A stretch of 64,000 nt of DNA from Indioceanicola profundi (GTDB lineage: Bacteria > Pseudomonadota > Alphaproteobacteria > Azospirillales > Azospirillaceae), in assembly GCF_003568845.1 (NCBI RefSeq), contig NZ_CP030126.1:2259001-2323000 (forward strand). The letters are read 5' to 3'. This document shows positions 17,724 to 26,430 of the stretch, one piece after another (position 1 is the stretch's first letter; every line of letters begins with the position of its first letter). Position numbers and translations under genes: made by a program. The notes beneath the pieces were generated by a model. It saw only the letters and a list, made by a program, of their open reading frames with translations, had not been told where the DNA came from and ran no database searches.

Positions 17724-17745
17724 CCGACGCCATTCCAGGCGTCGG
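17724..17745 (-). terminator. Terminator-like hairpin after trxB
   Basis: 8-bp perfect stem CCGACGCC/GGCGTCGG with loop attcca, followed on the minus strand by TTTC. The T run is short, so it is weak. No gene was seen in the rest of the 17497-17789 gap. Confidence 0.45.
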
Positions 17746-17789
17746 CCGTCCGCGGAACCAGGAGCGCCCCCTACCCGATTACAGGCCCG

Positions 17790-18803
17790 TTACCACGCCC
17801 CGATCATGTCCGGGCGGGAGGCCTCGGCGAAGGCGGCCTCCGGGCCGGCCTCGATGGTGGCGAGCCACTTCTCCACCTCGAGTGCCGCCATGCAGCCCAT
17901 GCCAGCTGCGGTGACGGCCTGACGGAAGACCTTGTCCTTCACGTCGCCGGCGGCGAACACGCCGGGCACGCTGGTCTTGGTGCTGTCGGGCTTGGTCATG
18001 ATGTAGCCCTCATCATCCATCTGCACATGGCCCTTGAAGACCTTGGTGGCCGGGTCGTGGCCGATGGCGACGAAGACGCCGTCCAGCTTCAGCTCCTGCG
18101 TCTCACCGGTCTGGCTGTGCTTCAGGCGCACGCCGGTCACGCGCTTCGGATTCTCGAAGCTCTCCCCGCCCTCGCCCAGGATCTCGTCCACCATGTGGTT
18201 CCAGACCACCTCGATCTTCGGGTTGTTCAGCACCCGGTCCTGAAGGATCTTCTCGCCGCGGAAGCTGTCGCGGCGGTGGATCATCGTCACCTTGCTGGCA
18301 TGGTGGGTGAGGTACAGCGCCTCCTCCATCGCGGAGTTGCCGCCGCCGACGATCGCCACCTCCTTGCCGCGGAAGAAGAAGCCGTCGCAGGTGGCGCAGG
18401 CGGAGACGCCGGCGCCCTGGAAATGCTGCTCGCCCGGAATGCCCAGCCAGCGGGCCTGGGCGCCGGTGGCGATGATGACGGCGTCGGCCACGTACTCATC
18501 CCCGCTGTCCGCCTTGCAGACGAAGGGCCGCTTTGAGAAATCCACGTCGGTGATCAGGTCGAAGATCATCTTGGTGCCGACATGCTCCGCCTGCCGGGCC
18601 ATCTGCTCCATCAGCCAGGGGCCCTGCACCGCCTCCGCGAAGCCGGGATAGTTCTCCACCTCCGTGGTGATCATCAACTGACCACCGGGCTGCATGCCCT
18701 GGACCAGCGTGGGCTGCATATTGGCGCGGGCGGCATAGATGGCGGCGGTGTAGCCGGCCGGGCCGGCGCCGATGATCAGGACCTTGGTGCGGTGGGTGGC
18801 CAT
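17790..18803 (-). CDS. trxB: Thioredoxin reductase
   Basis: A cytosolic NADPH-dependent flavoenzyme (337 aa) that reduces thioredoxin. The FAD-binding GAGPAGYTAA is at 12-21, the redox pair CATC at 136-139 (SACATCDGFF), the NADPH site GGGNSAMEEA, and the C-terminal FAD motif GVFAAGDVKD. ATG 18803 fits the family N-terminus; the open frame upstream adds 17 spurious residues. Divergent with the DsbD-like reductase gene: electrons from TrxB-reduced thioredoxin are what DsbD-family proteins pass across the membrane, a sensible functional pairing. Confidence 0.96.
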   Translation of the reverse strand: MATHRTKVLIIGAGPAGYTAAIYAARANMQPTLVQGMQPGGQLMITTEVENYPGFAEAVQGPWLMEQMARQAEHVGTKMIFDLITDVDFSKRPFVCKADSGDEYVADAVIIATGAQARWLGIPGEQHFQGAGVSACATCDGFFFRGKEVAIVGGGNSAMEEALYLTHHASKVTMIHRRDSFRGEKILQDRVLNNPKIEVVWNHMVDEILGEGGESFENPKRVTGVRLKHSQTGETQELKLDGVFVAIGHDPATKVFKGHVQMDDEGYIMTKPDSTKTSVPGVFAAGDVKDKVFRQAVTAAGMGCMAALEVEKWLATIEAGPEAAFAEASRPDMIGAW

Positions 18804-19042
18804 GGAAATCTTCCTTCGAACTCCGCCCGGATCGGGGTCCGGGGCTACAGGCATTGGATATCGTACCGGCTGGCGGGGTTTGGACCGTACCCGTCCGGGA
18901 GGCTGCCTTCAACTCCGTGCATGCGTGCCAAGAGCGCCGGAAAGCGATACAATGTCACAAGGCTGCGCGCCCTGGTGGCGGCGGAGCCCTGGCGACCCTA
19001 CATTCAGCCCTGCCGAGGACGCTTCAAGGACCCGAATCCGCC

Positions 19043-21232
19043 ATGCTGGACCTCACCGCACGCCGCCGGGCCGGCCTTATACTTGCCGGAGCCCTGATCG
19101 CCACCGCCACGACGGCGCTGGCCGCCAATCCCGTGCGGACGGAGAATGTGGAGGCGGAGCTGACGGCGGAAGGGGCGGCCGTTCCGGGCCAGACCCTGTG
19201 GATCGCCAAGACCCAGCGCATCCGGTCCGGCTGGCATACCTACTGGATCAATCCCGGCGACAGCGGCATTGCCACCAGCATCAATTGGGAACTGCCGGAG
19301 GGCTGGCAGGCCGGCGACATCGTCTGGCCGGCGCCGGAGCGCTTCCCCATCGGGCCGCTGGTGAATTTCGGCTACAAGGACGAGGTGCATCTGCTGGTCC
19401 CCGTCACCGTGCCGGAAACGGCCGTGCCGGGCGAGACGGTGACCCTGACCGCCAATGCCGACTGGCTGGTCTGCGAGGATATCTGCATCCCCGAATCCGC
19501 GGTGCTGACCCTGGACGTGCCGGTCGCGGCGGAGCCGGCGCAGCCCTCGCCGGAGGCTGCCGCCCTATTCGCGGAAGCCCGCGCCAGCCTGCCCGTGCCG
19601 AGCCCGGTGCAAGCCAATTTCACGGCCGGACCGGACGCGCATGAGTTGCGCCTGGAACTGCCGGACCTTGGCAGCGGGCGGGTGGAGAGCGCCTTCTTCT
19701 TCCCCGAGCACTGGGCCGTCACCCCCGCCAATGGGGAACAGAGCTTCGAGGCCGGCCCCGATGGGCTGCGCCTCACCATGCCCGCCCTGCCCGGCACGGA
19801 GATGCCGGAGACGGTAACGGGCGTGCTGGTGCTGACCGAGAATCTGGATGGGGGGCAGCCGGTACGGCAGGCCCTGGCCATCAGCGCCCCCGTCCGGAAG
19901 GATGCGGCCGCGGCGGCCTCTCCCGCGGGCGGCGCCACCGGCGGTGCGTCGGGCGGCGGGGAGCCTGCGATGACGCAGGCGGCCATGGATACCGCGGCAA
20001 CCGGGCTGCTGGGCGCCCTTCTGCTGGCCATGCTGGGCGGAGCGCTGCTGAACCTGATGCCCTGCGTGTTCCCGGTCCTGAGCATGAAGGCGCTGGCGCT
20101 GATCCGGCATGATGCCGCGCACGCCAGGACGCACGGTCTGGCCTATACGGCCGGCGTGTTGGTCTGCTTCGCCGCCGTGGCCGGCGCGCTGATCGCGCTG
20201 CGGGCCGGCGGGGCGCAGATCGGTTGGGGCTTCCAGCTTCAGGACCCGCTGGTGGTGGGCATCCTGGCCTATGTGATGTTCCTGCTGGGCCTGTGGATGA
20301 GCGGGGTCTACAGCCTGGGCGGCCGGGTCCAGGGCGTCGGCCATTCGCTGGCCACGCGCGGCGGCTATGCCGGCAGCTTCTTCACGGGCGTGCTGGCGAC
20401 CGTGGTGGCCACCCCCTGCACCGCCCCCTTCATGGGCACGGCCATCGGCTTCGCCCTGTTGCAGCCCTGGGCCGTGTCGCTGTCCGTGTTCCTGGCGCTG
20501 GGCCTGGGCATGGCCCTGCCCTTCCTGGCCCTGACCTGGAGCCCGGCGCTGCTGCGCCGCCTGCCCCGGCCGGGCCTATGGATGGACCGGGTGAAGCAGG
20601 CCCTGGCCTTCCCGCTCTACGCCACCGCCGTGTGGCTGGTCTGGGTGCTGTCCATCCAGGCCGGGCCGAACGCGGTGGCGGCGGTGCTGGGCGGCATGGT
20701 GCTGCTGGGCTTCGGGGCTTGGCTGTTCGGCGTCACGCGGGAAAGCCCCGGCATGTGGCGCACCGGCGGCAGCGTGCTGGCCGGCATCGCCCTGGTGCTG
20801 GCGCTGGTCACCACCGCCCAGGTGCCGGCCGTGGCGACCCCGGCCAGCGGCCTCACGCCCGGCGTCAAGGATGCCAAGGCAGATCACGAGCCCTTCAGCG
20901 AGGCGCGGCTGGAAGAGCTGCGGGCGGAAGGCCGGCCGGTGTTCGTCAATTTCACCGCCGCCTGGTGCATCACCTGCCTGGTGAACGAGAACACCTCTCT
21001 AGGCAGCGCCTCGGTCAAGCAGGCCATGGCGGAGCGGGGCGTGGTCTATCTGAAGGGCGACTGGACCAACCGCGATGCGGAGATTGCCCGCGTGCTGGAG
21101 CGGTTCGGCCGCAACGGCGTGCCCCTCTACCTGCTCTATCGGCCCGGCGAGGCCGAACCGGAAGTGCTGCCCCAGCTCCTGACGGAGGGGATCGTGCTGG
21201 AGGCGCTGGCGAAGGCGCCGGCGGGGGCCTGA
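19043..21232 (+). CDS. DsbD/ScsB-like transmembrane thiol-disulfide reductase
   Basis: 729 aa. A Sec signal (1-28, ending TTALA-A) is followed by a periplasmic domain containing CEDIC (C144, C148), as in ScsB-type proteins. A Gly/Ala-rich linker (about 298-320) leads to an eight-helix DsbD membrane domain with the paired cysteines LMPCVFPVL and ATPCTAPFMG. The C-terminal thioredoxin domain contains WCITC. It moves electrons from cytosolic thioredoxin to periplasmic thiol proteins. ATG 19043 is chosen as the start of the signal peptide; the longer upstream frame lacks support. The transcript ends at the palindrome 21237-21330. Confidence 0.9.
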   Translation: MLDLTARRRAGLILAGALIATATTALAANPVRTENVEAELTAEGAAVPGQTLWIAKTQRIRSGWHTYWINPGDSGIATSINWELPEGWQAGDIVWPAPERFPIGPLVNFGYKDEVHLLVPVTVPETAVPGETVTLTANADWLVCEDICIPESAVLTLDVPVAAEPAQPSPEAAALFAEARASLPVPSPVQANFTAGPDAHELRLELPDLGSGRVESAFFFPEHWAVTPANGEQSFEAGPDGLRLTMPALPGTEMPETVTGVLVLTENLDGGQPVRQALAISAPVRKDAAAAASPAGGATGGASGGGEPAMTQAAMDTAATGLLGALLLAMLGGALLNLMPCVFPVLSMKALALIRHDAAHARTHGLAYTAGVLVCFAAVAGALIALRAGGAQIGWGFQLQDPLVVGILAYVMFLLGLWMSGVYSLGGRVQGVGHSLATRGGYAGSFFTGVLATVVATPCTAPFMGTAIGFALLQPWAVSLSVFLALGLGMALPFLALTWSPALLRRLPRPGLWMDRVKQALAFPLYATAVWLVWVLSIQAGPNAVAAVLGGMVLLGFGAWLFGVTRESPGMWRTGGSVLAGIALVLALVTTAQVPAVATPASGLTPGVKDAKADHEPFSEARLEELRAEGRPVFVNFTAAWCITCLVNENTSLGSASVKQAMAERGVVYLKGDWTNRDAEIARVLERFGRNGVPLYLLYRPGEAEPEVLPQLLTEGIVLEALAKAPAGA

Positions 21233-21236
21233 TGCC

Positions 21237-21330
21237 CCCGTAGGTCGGATTAGCGGCGCCAGCCGCGTAATCCGACACTTCCCGGGACCCGTCGGATTAC
21301 GGCGCTCTCGCGCCTGATCCGACCTACGGG
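21237..21330. repeat. REP-like paired palindrome (two inverted units)
   Basis: Outer 14-bp arms CCCGTAGGTCGGAT (21237-21250) and ATCCGACCTACGGG (21317-21330) are perfect complements. Inner 10-bp arms GTAATCCGAC and GTCGGATTAC also match perfectly. Each half can fold alone as a hairpin (GTCGGATTA... with ...TAATCCGAC), so this is two REP-like units head to head. It separates the convergent DsbD-like and thiolase genes and may act as a bidirectional terminator. The core GTAGGTCGGATTA...TAATCCGAC resembles dispersed repeats of many proteobacteria. Confidence 0.8.
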
Positions 21331-21366
21331 ATCGGCAGAACGGAGAAGCCGGCTGCCGCCCCGCCC

Positions 21367-22554
21367 TCAGTGCACCCGCTCCACCGCCATGGCGGTGGCC
21401 TCGCCGCCGCCGATGCAGAGGGAGGCGACGCCGCGCTTGAGGTCGTACTTCTCCATCGCGTTCAGCAGGGTGACCAGGATACGCGCGCCGCTGGCCCCGA
21501 TCGGGTGGCCCAGCGCGCAGGCGCCGCCATGGACATTCACCTTGTCGCGCGGCAGGTCGAACTCCCGCATCGCCGCCATGGTGACCACGGCGAAGGCCTC
21601 GTTGATCTCATAGAGATCGACATCCTTGGCCTGCCAGCCGGTCTTGTCGAACAGCTTCTGCATGGCCCCGATGGGGGCGGTGGTGAACCAGTTCGGCTCG
21701 CGGGCGTGGCTGGTATGGCCCTTGATCTCCGCCAGGATCCTGAGCCCCCGCTTCTCCGCCTCGCTCCGCTTCATCAGCACCAGCGCCGCCGCTCCGTCGG
21801 AGATGGAGGAGGAGTTGGCGGCCGTCACCGTTCCGCCCTTGGCGAAGGCGGGCTTCAGAGTGGGGATTTTCTCCGGCTTGGCCTTCAGCGGCTGCTCATC
21901 CCGCTCCACCACCGTCTCGCCCTTGCGGTCCTTGACGGTGACCGGCACCACCTCGGCCGCGAAAGTGCCGTCCTCAATGGCGGCCTTGGCGCGCCGCAGG
22001 GATTCCAGCGCGTATTCGTCCTGCATCTCGCGGGTGAACTGGTAGTGGGTCGCCGTCTCCTCCGCGAAGGTGCCCATGGCCCGGCCTCGGTCATAGGCAT
22101 CCTCCAGCCCGTCCAGCGCCATGTGGTCGTAGACGGTGGAATGGCCGTAGCGGTAGCCGCTGCGCGCCCGGTCCAGCAGGTAGGGCGCGTTGGACATGCT
22201 CTCCATCCCCGCCGCGATGCCGACATCGATGCTGCCGGCCGCGATCAGGTCATGGATCATCATGGCGGCCTTCATGCCGCTGCCGCACATCTTGTTGATG
22301 GTGGTTGCCGGCACGCCCAGCGGCAGGCCGGCGGCCAGGGCTGCCTGACGGCCGGGAGCCTGCCCCTGGCCGGCCTGCAGCACATTGCCCATGATGACTT
22401 CGTCGATCTCTTCCGGCCTCACACCGGCCCGCTCTACCGCCGCACGGACGGCGGCAGCGCCGAGCTGGGCCGCCGGCACGGCGGAGAGATCGCCCAGCAT
22501 GCCGCCCATGGCGGTGCGGGCGGCGGAGACGATGACGATCGAATCGCTCGACAT
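21367..22554 (-). CDS. Acetyl-CoA acetyltransferase (thiolase)
   Basis: 395 aa, standard thiolase length. The acyl-accepting Cys is C90 in NKMCGSG; the second active-site block is GGACALGHPIGASGARI, and the C-terminal catalytic Cys lies in CIGGGEA. It condenses or cleaves acetoacetyl-CoA (PHB synthesis or beta-oxidation). No phaB, paaH or scoAB neighbours, so its pathway is not shown here. It is 12 bp upstream of a stop-to-start region leading to the MAPEG gene on the same strand only in the reverse order (MAPEG lies upstream), suggesting possible cotranscription. Confidence 0.93.
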   Translation of the reverse strand: MSSDSIVIVSAARTAMGGMLGDLSAVPAAQLGAAAVRAAVERAGVRPEEIDEVIMGNVLQAGQGQAPGRQAALAAGLPLGVPATTINKMCGSGMKAAMMIHDLIAAGSIDVGIAAGMESMSNAPYLLDRARSGYRYGHSTVYDHMALDGLEDAYDRGRAMGTFAEETATHYQFTREMQDEYALESLRRAKAAIEDGTFAAEVVPVTVKDRKGETVVERDEQPLKAKPEKIPTLKPAFAKGGTVTAANSSSISDGAAALVLMKRSEAEKRGLRILAEIKGHTSHAREPNWFTTAPIGAMQKLFDKTGWQAKDVDLYEINEAFAVVTMAAMREFDLPRDKVNVHGGACALGHPIGASGARILVTLLNAMEKYDLKRGVASLCIGGGEATAMAVERVH

Positions 22555-22589
22555 GGATTCACTCCCGTAGATTTATCGTTCTGCGGCCT

Positions 22590-23009
22590 TCAGGCCGCGG
22601 TCATCCTGATGATGGACCAGACGATGAGCTTGAGGGACGCCAGCAGGATCACCAGCCAGGTCAGCACTGTACCCCACATCCGCCCGAAGCTTTTGCCGCC
22701 CGGATGGGTGGAGATGCCGTACGCATGGAGAAACCGCCCCAACACCAGAGCGGCCCCCATCAGATGAACTGTCAATTCGGCCTGATCGGCCATTTCCACC
22801 AGGAGGATCAGGACCAGGGCGAGCGGCACATACTCCACAAAGTTCCCATGCGCCCGGACGGCGCCGGCCAGGGCCGGAATGCCGCCGTCGCCGGTCGAGA
22901 CCTTGCTCCGCAACCGCTGACGCGAGACCAGAAAGCTGAGCCCCAGCAGCAACAGTCCGCACAGCCCGGCATAAAGCGGCGTGATTACAGGCATGATGAA
23001 TTGGTGCAC
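22590..23009 (-). CDS. MAPEG family membrane protein
   Basis: 139 aa with four hydrophobic helices. The family signature is visible in RAHGNFVEYVPLALVLILL (RxHxNxxE..P) and GRFLHAYGIS. MAPEG proteins include glutathione transferases and leukotriene synthases; bacterial members are mostly uncharacterised and sit in the inner membrane. Start may be ATG 23009 or 22994. It lies 35 bp upstream of the thiolase on the same strand. Confidence 0.88.
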   Translation of the reverse strand: MHQFIMPVITPLYAGLCGLLLLGLSFLVSRQRLRSKVSTGDGGIPALAGAVRAHGNFVEYVPLALVLILLVEMADQAELTVHLMGAALVLGRFLHAYGISTHPGGKSFGRMWGTVLTWLVILLASLKLIVWSIIRMTAA

Positions 23010-23092
23010 GATCCTCTTCCCTTCCGCAGACTTTGAGCCTGTCTGTTATCCAGTCCTGGCCTGATGCGCCGAACACTTGCCGAGCCGCAGCC

Positions 23093-23968
23093 CTAGGTCG
23101 ATGGTCCGCTCATCCAATCCACTACATCCTGCACCACGCCGGGATCTGAGAGCAGACGGCGGTGGCCCAGCCCGTCGACCAGATGCAGGCGTGCGCCCGG
23201 CCAGCTTCCCGCCGTTTCCAGCGCATCGGCCACCGGCACGATCCGGTCCTCGGCGGAATGCACCACCATGCCGCGCGCGGACAGGCCGGCCGCAATGGCC
23301 GGCAGCGAGACGGCTTCGACCCGCCGGCCGGCGGCCTTTCCGATCAGGCGCAGCATCTCTCCGGTCTGATCCGCATCCAGCCGGTGGCGACGGGCGGTGC
23401 CTAGCGCGAAGCGCAGCGGGTGGGCCGGCGCGCCAATCAGCGCCAATCGGGGAATATGCGCCCCCTCCTCGGCCGCCAGCGCCAGCGCGGTTCCGCCAAG
23501 CGAATGGCCGATCGCACCGGCCAGCGGGCCTACAATGGCGGCGACCGCCACCGCGGCACGGGCAAAATCGGTAAGGGTGGCGGTCTCGCCAGAGGATCGG
23601 CCGTGCGCCGGCGCATCCAGGGCCACGACACGGTATCCCCGGTCCAGCAACGGCTGGACGAAGCCCACCATATCGTACATCTGCCCTTCCCACCCATGCA
23701 GCAGCAGCACCGTCGGCGCGCCGTGCAGATGCCCGCCCCAGAGCCGGGCCGCCAGATGCGGCGACCACCCCGGAACGGCGAGCACCGTGCCGCCGGAAGG
23801 TTCCGGCAGCATGGGCGGAGCCACATGCCGTTCCGGCGTGATGAAGTCCAGCGCCGCCGTTTCGGCTGGAGAGGCGGCCCGCCCCTCTTCCGCTAAGGCG
23901 TCGAGCAGCCAACTGATTACATTAGCTCGAACGTTCGTGCTATTTTCAGAACCCAGAAGACTTACCAT
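23093..23968 (-). CDS. Alpha/beta-hydrolase
   Basis: 291 aa. The strand-helix core reads VLLLHGWEGQMYDMVGF, then GHSLGGTALAL with nucleophile Ser, an acid in VVHSAEDRIVP, and the catalytic His in VDGLGHRRLL. It is a serine hydrolase of unknown substrate, cytosolic (no signal). The ATG overlaps the TetR stop by 7 bp, so regulator and enzyme form one operon, and the TetR protein presumably senses a compound related to the substrate. A palindrome CGAACGTTCG lies within its first 15 codons. Confidence 0.87.
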   Translation of the reverse strand: MVSLLGSENSTNVRANVISWLLDALAEEGRAASPAETAALDFITPERHVAPPMLPEPSGGTVLAVPGWSPHLAARLWGGHLHGAPTVLLLHGWEGQMYDMVGFVQPLLDRGYRVVALDAPAHGRSSGETATLTDFARAAVAVAAIVGPLAGAIGHSLGGTALALAAEEGAHIPRLALIGAPAHPLRFALGTARRHRLDADQTGEMLRLIGKAAGRRVEAVSLPAIAAGLSARGMVVHSAEDRIVPVADALETAGSWPGARLHLVDGLGHRRLLSDPGVVQDVVDWMSGPST

Positions 23969-24627
23969 TGCTCGGTCCTCCAGAAGCGCCCGGCGGCATC
24001 CCTGCCGTCCCAGGCGAAGGGATCAAGGGAAACGGGACGAAGCCTTGCCCGGTCCAGGATGTCGGCAAAGGCCTTGCGCGCCATTTCTTCAGCCCGCGGG
24101 TGATGCATCAGACGGTAGGTCAGGCCGAAACCGTAAGACAGGGAGACAAACTCGAACGCGAACCGCTCCACATCCATATCGGGACGCAGATGCCCCGCAT
24201 CTATCGCCCGTTGGACAGCCCCGCCGATGGCCTTCATCAGCCGTTCCTGCGTCAAGGCCAGGAAATCGCGGATTGGACCGGGTCGGTCGTCGAACTCGAT
24301 CGACGCGCCCTGGATGGGGCATCCGCCCGGTAGCTTGGAACTCTTGCTCCAGGCGATCCAGTTGTCGAACAGCGCCTCGATCCGCGGCAGTCCGGTAGGT
24401 TGCGCCAGGGCCGGGCGGAACACCTCCTCGGTGAACACTTCCGCCGCATGCTCCAGCACGGCCAGCTGCAACTGCTCCTTGGAACCGAAGTGGGCGAACA
24501 GCCCGCTCTTGGACATGCGCAGCCGGTCTGCCAAGCTGCCGATGGTTAGACCGGTCAGCCCTTCGGTGCTGGTCATGTCCAGCGCCTCGTCCAGAATTGC
24601 CGCGCGTGTGCGTTCGCCCTTGCTCAT
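23962..24627 (-). CDS. TetR/AcrR family transcriptional regulator
   Basis: 221 aa. The N-terminal HTH is seen in ILDEALDMTSTEGLTGLTIG then LADRLRMSKSGLFAHFGSKE. A ligand-binding C-terminal domain follows (LPGGCPIQGASIEFDDRPG, as in TetR_C_6-like members). ATG 24627 is chosen because the family starts at MSKGERTR; upstream residues overlap the operator. First gene of a two-gene operon with the hydrolase; the operator at 24640-24653 suggests autorepression. Confidence 0.92.
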   Translation of the reverse strand: MSKGERTRAAILDEALDMTSTEGLTGLTIGSLADRLRMSKSGLFAHFGSKEQLQLAVLEHAAEVFTEEVFRPALAQPTGLPRIEALFDNWIAWSKSSKLPGGCPIQGASIEFDDRPGPIRDFLALTQERLMKAIGGAVQRAIDAGHLRPDMDVERFAFEFVSLSYGFGLTYRLMHHPRAEEMARKAFADILDRARLRPVSLDPFAWDGRDAAGRFWRTEQW

Positions 24628-24639
24628 AGCGGGAATAAA

Positions 24640-24653
24640 AACGAACGGTCGTT
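24640..24653. promoter_or_regulatory. Probable TetR operator
   Basis: The imperfect palindrome AACGAACGGTCGTT lies 13 bp upstream of the TetR start codon, in an A/T-rich setting. The form AACGA-N4-TCGTT is a common TetR-family operator. Confidence 0.6.
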
Positions 24654-24754
24654 CTTTTGTCAAGCCCGTTCTGCACAAGGCCTGTAATCTTGTGCGGCGC
24701 GGGAATTCCGGCAGCCGTGCGCCGTTTTCAGACTATCGCCGCCCGATCCTGGAG

Positions 24755-25624
24755 ATGCCGTTGACCGAGCTCAGGATTCATCACAGGACCACTTACCGGT
24801 ATCACCGAGCCGTAGAGCTGGGACCGCACCGGCTGATGCTACGCCCGCGGGAGAGCCCGGAACTGCGCCTCATCTCCCATATGCTGACGGTGACGCCGGG
24901 CGGGATGGTGAACTGGGCACAGGATGTTTTCGGCAATGCGGTGGCGACGGCCAGTTTCCAGGGCATGACCGATGTCCTGGTCGTCGACAGCACCTCGGTA
25001 CTCCAGCTTCATGCCGCGGCCTGGCCGATTTTCTCCATCGCGGCGTCCGCCATCTCCTATCCCTTCCGCTATTCCGATGAGGAGTGGACCGATCTCGGCG
25101 CGCTGGCGGCTCCGCAACATCCGGACACGGCCGGGCGGCTGCGCAGTTGGGCGTTCGGCTTCGTCCGGGGCGATGTGACGGACACGCTTTCCCTTCTGAA
25201 GGACGTGAACAGCGGCGTCGCGGATTGGATCAGCTACCAATCCCGGGAGGAGGAAGGAACCCAGTCCCCGATTCACACGCTGGACCGCGGCTGGGGATCG
25301 TGCCGTGATCTGGCCGTCCTGTTCGTCGAGGCGGTCCGCTGCCTGGGCTTCGGCGCCAGGATCGTTTCCGGCTATTTCCATGATCCGGATCAGAGCTGGG
25401 CGGGAGCGGGAAGCCCCGGTTCCACCCATGCCTGGGCGGAAGTCTATGTGCCCGGGGCCGGCTGGATCACCTTCGACCCGACGAACCGCCGGGTCGGCGG
25501 CTTCAACCTGATTCCCGTCGCAGTCGCCCGCGATATCCGCCAGGTCATCCCGGTTGCCGGCAGCTTTGTCGGCATGAACGACGCCTTCGCCGGCATGCAG
25601 GTGGAGGTTTCCGTCACCGGCTGA
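24755..25624 (+). CDS. Transglutaminase-like cysteine protease family protein
   Basis: 289 aa. The bacterial transglutaminase N-terminal domain begins LRIHHRTTYRYHRAVELGPH. The catalytic triad of the core is recognisable: Cys in GWGSCRDLA, His in STHAWAEVYVPG and Asp in FDPTNRR. Proteins of this type (COG1305) are cytosolic peptidase- or transglutaminase-like enzymes, often next to alpha-E and circularly permuted ATP-grasp genes; those partners are absent here. Divergent from the TetR gene, sharing the 24628-24754 region, so it could also be under TetR control. Confidence 0.9.
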   Translation: MPLTELRIHHRTTYRYHRAVELGPHRLMLRPRESPELRLISHMLTVTPGGMVNWAQDVFGNAVATASFQGMTDVLVVDSTSVLQLHAAAWPIFSIAASAISYPFRYSDEEWTDLGALAAPQHPDTAGRLRSWAFGFVRGDVTDTLSLLKDVNSGVADWISYQSREEEGTQSPIHTLDRGWGSCRDLAVLFVEAVRCLGFGARIVSGYFHDPDQSWAGAGSPGSTHAWAEVYVPGAGWITFDPTNRRVGGFNLIPVAVARDIRQVIPVAGSFVGMNDAFAGMQVEVSVTG

Positions 25625-25827
25625 ATGCCCGGACGCGGCCCCATCTTTTCGGATGAAGAGGTTTTCCGCTTGCATATGCCTGTCCGCCCTCCCATCTGGA
25701 GGTGGTCGAGGTTACTCTGGGCTACGTGTTCGCCAGCCCCATCCGTGGGTCTGGGTCTCTTCCCGAAGTGAATTTGATGCCCCCGTGCATCTTGTGTGTG
25801 GGGCAACGCCAGAAAGGGAACTGACCC

Positions 25828-26037
25828 ATGGCTATCGGTACTGTTAAGTGGTTCAACCCCACCAAGGGTTTTGGCTTCATCCAGCCGGAAGACGGCTCGT
25901 CCGACGTGTTCGTCCACATCTCCGCCGTTGAGCGTGCCGGCATCGGCAACCTCAATGAGGGCCAGAAGGTCTCCTTCGAGGCCGTGCGCGACCCGCGCAA
26001 GGGCAAGACCTCTGCCGAGGATCTGCGCGCGCTTTGA
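25828..26037 (+). CDS. Cold-shock domain protein
   Basis: 69 aa, a single cold-shock domain. RNP1 is KGFGFIQ and RNP2 is VFVHISAV; it begins [10 protein letters not shown]. It is a single-stranded nucleic-acid chaperone. A strong GGGAA site precedes the ATG. The 200-bp upstream gap contains a G/C-rich hairpin just before the gene (TGCCCCC ... GGGGCA), plausible as a structured cold-shock leader, but its function is not demonstrable here. A terminator follows at once, so it is monocistronic. Confidence 0.96.
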   Translation: MAIGTVKWFNPTKGFGFIQPEDGSSDVFVHISAVERAGIGNLNEGQKVSFEAVRDPRKGKTSAEDLRAL

Positions 26038-26059
26038 GCGCCGCGGACCTGGCACCGAG

Positions 26060-26089
26060 AAAGGGCAGCTTCGGCTGCCCTTTTTCATT
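26060..26089 (+). terminator. Rho-independent terminator of the cold-shock gene
   Basis: Stem AAAGGGCAGC/GCTGCCCTTT with a TTCG tetraloop, then TTTTC. It lies 23 bp after the stop. Confidence 0.92.
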
Positions 26090-26153
26090 TCCGACCGGTC
26101 ATGGCGCAGGTTTGCGCTGTTGAAGGCATCCAAACCCAAAAAGGACGAACCCG

Positions 26154-26357
26154 ATGGACCTGATCGAAAAGCTGCCGGCGATGACGGACGCCTCGCTGAC
26201 GAACCTGCAGGCCAATGCAGTCCGCCTGTCCCAGTCCGGCAGCGCCAAGCAGCAGGCCGCCGCCGCCGCGCTGTTGCCGGCCGTCCAGGCGGAGATTTCA
26301 TCCCGCAAGGTTGAAAAGCCCGTCCGCGCGCCGCGCGCCAGGAAGAAGGCGGTCTGA
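26154..26357 (+). CDS. Small conserved-looking protein of unknown function
   Basis: 67 aa; AAGGA upstream of ATG 26154. Residues 1-45 are helical and Leu/Ala/Gln-rich (LTNLQANAVRLSQSGSAKQQ), followed by a basic tail (VRAPRARKKAV), suggesting nucleic-acid contact. Similar short proteins exist in alphaproteobacteria, from memory, but no function is known. Confidence 0.6.
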   Translation: MDLIEKLPAMTDASLTNLQANAVRLSQSGSAKQQAAAAALLPAVQAEISSRKVEKPVRAPRARKKAV

Positions 26358-26430
26358 GCGACCACAGGGCACAAGCCGTCTGCACGGCTGTTGGTCCGGC
26401 ATCGTTCTGGACTCGGCCGGAGAAATGGTC

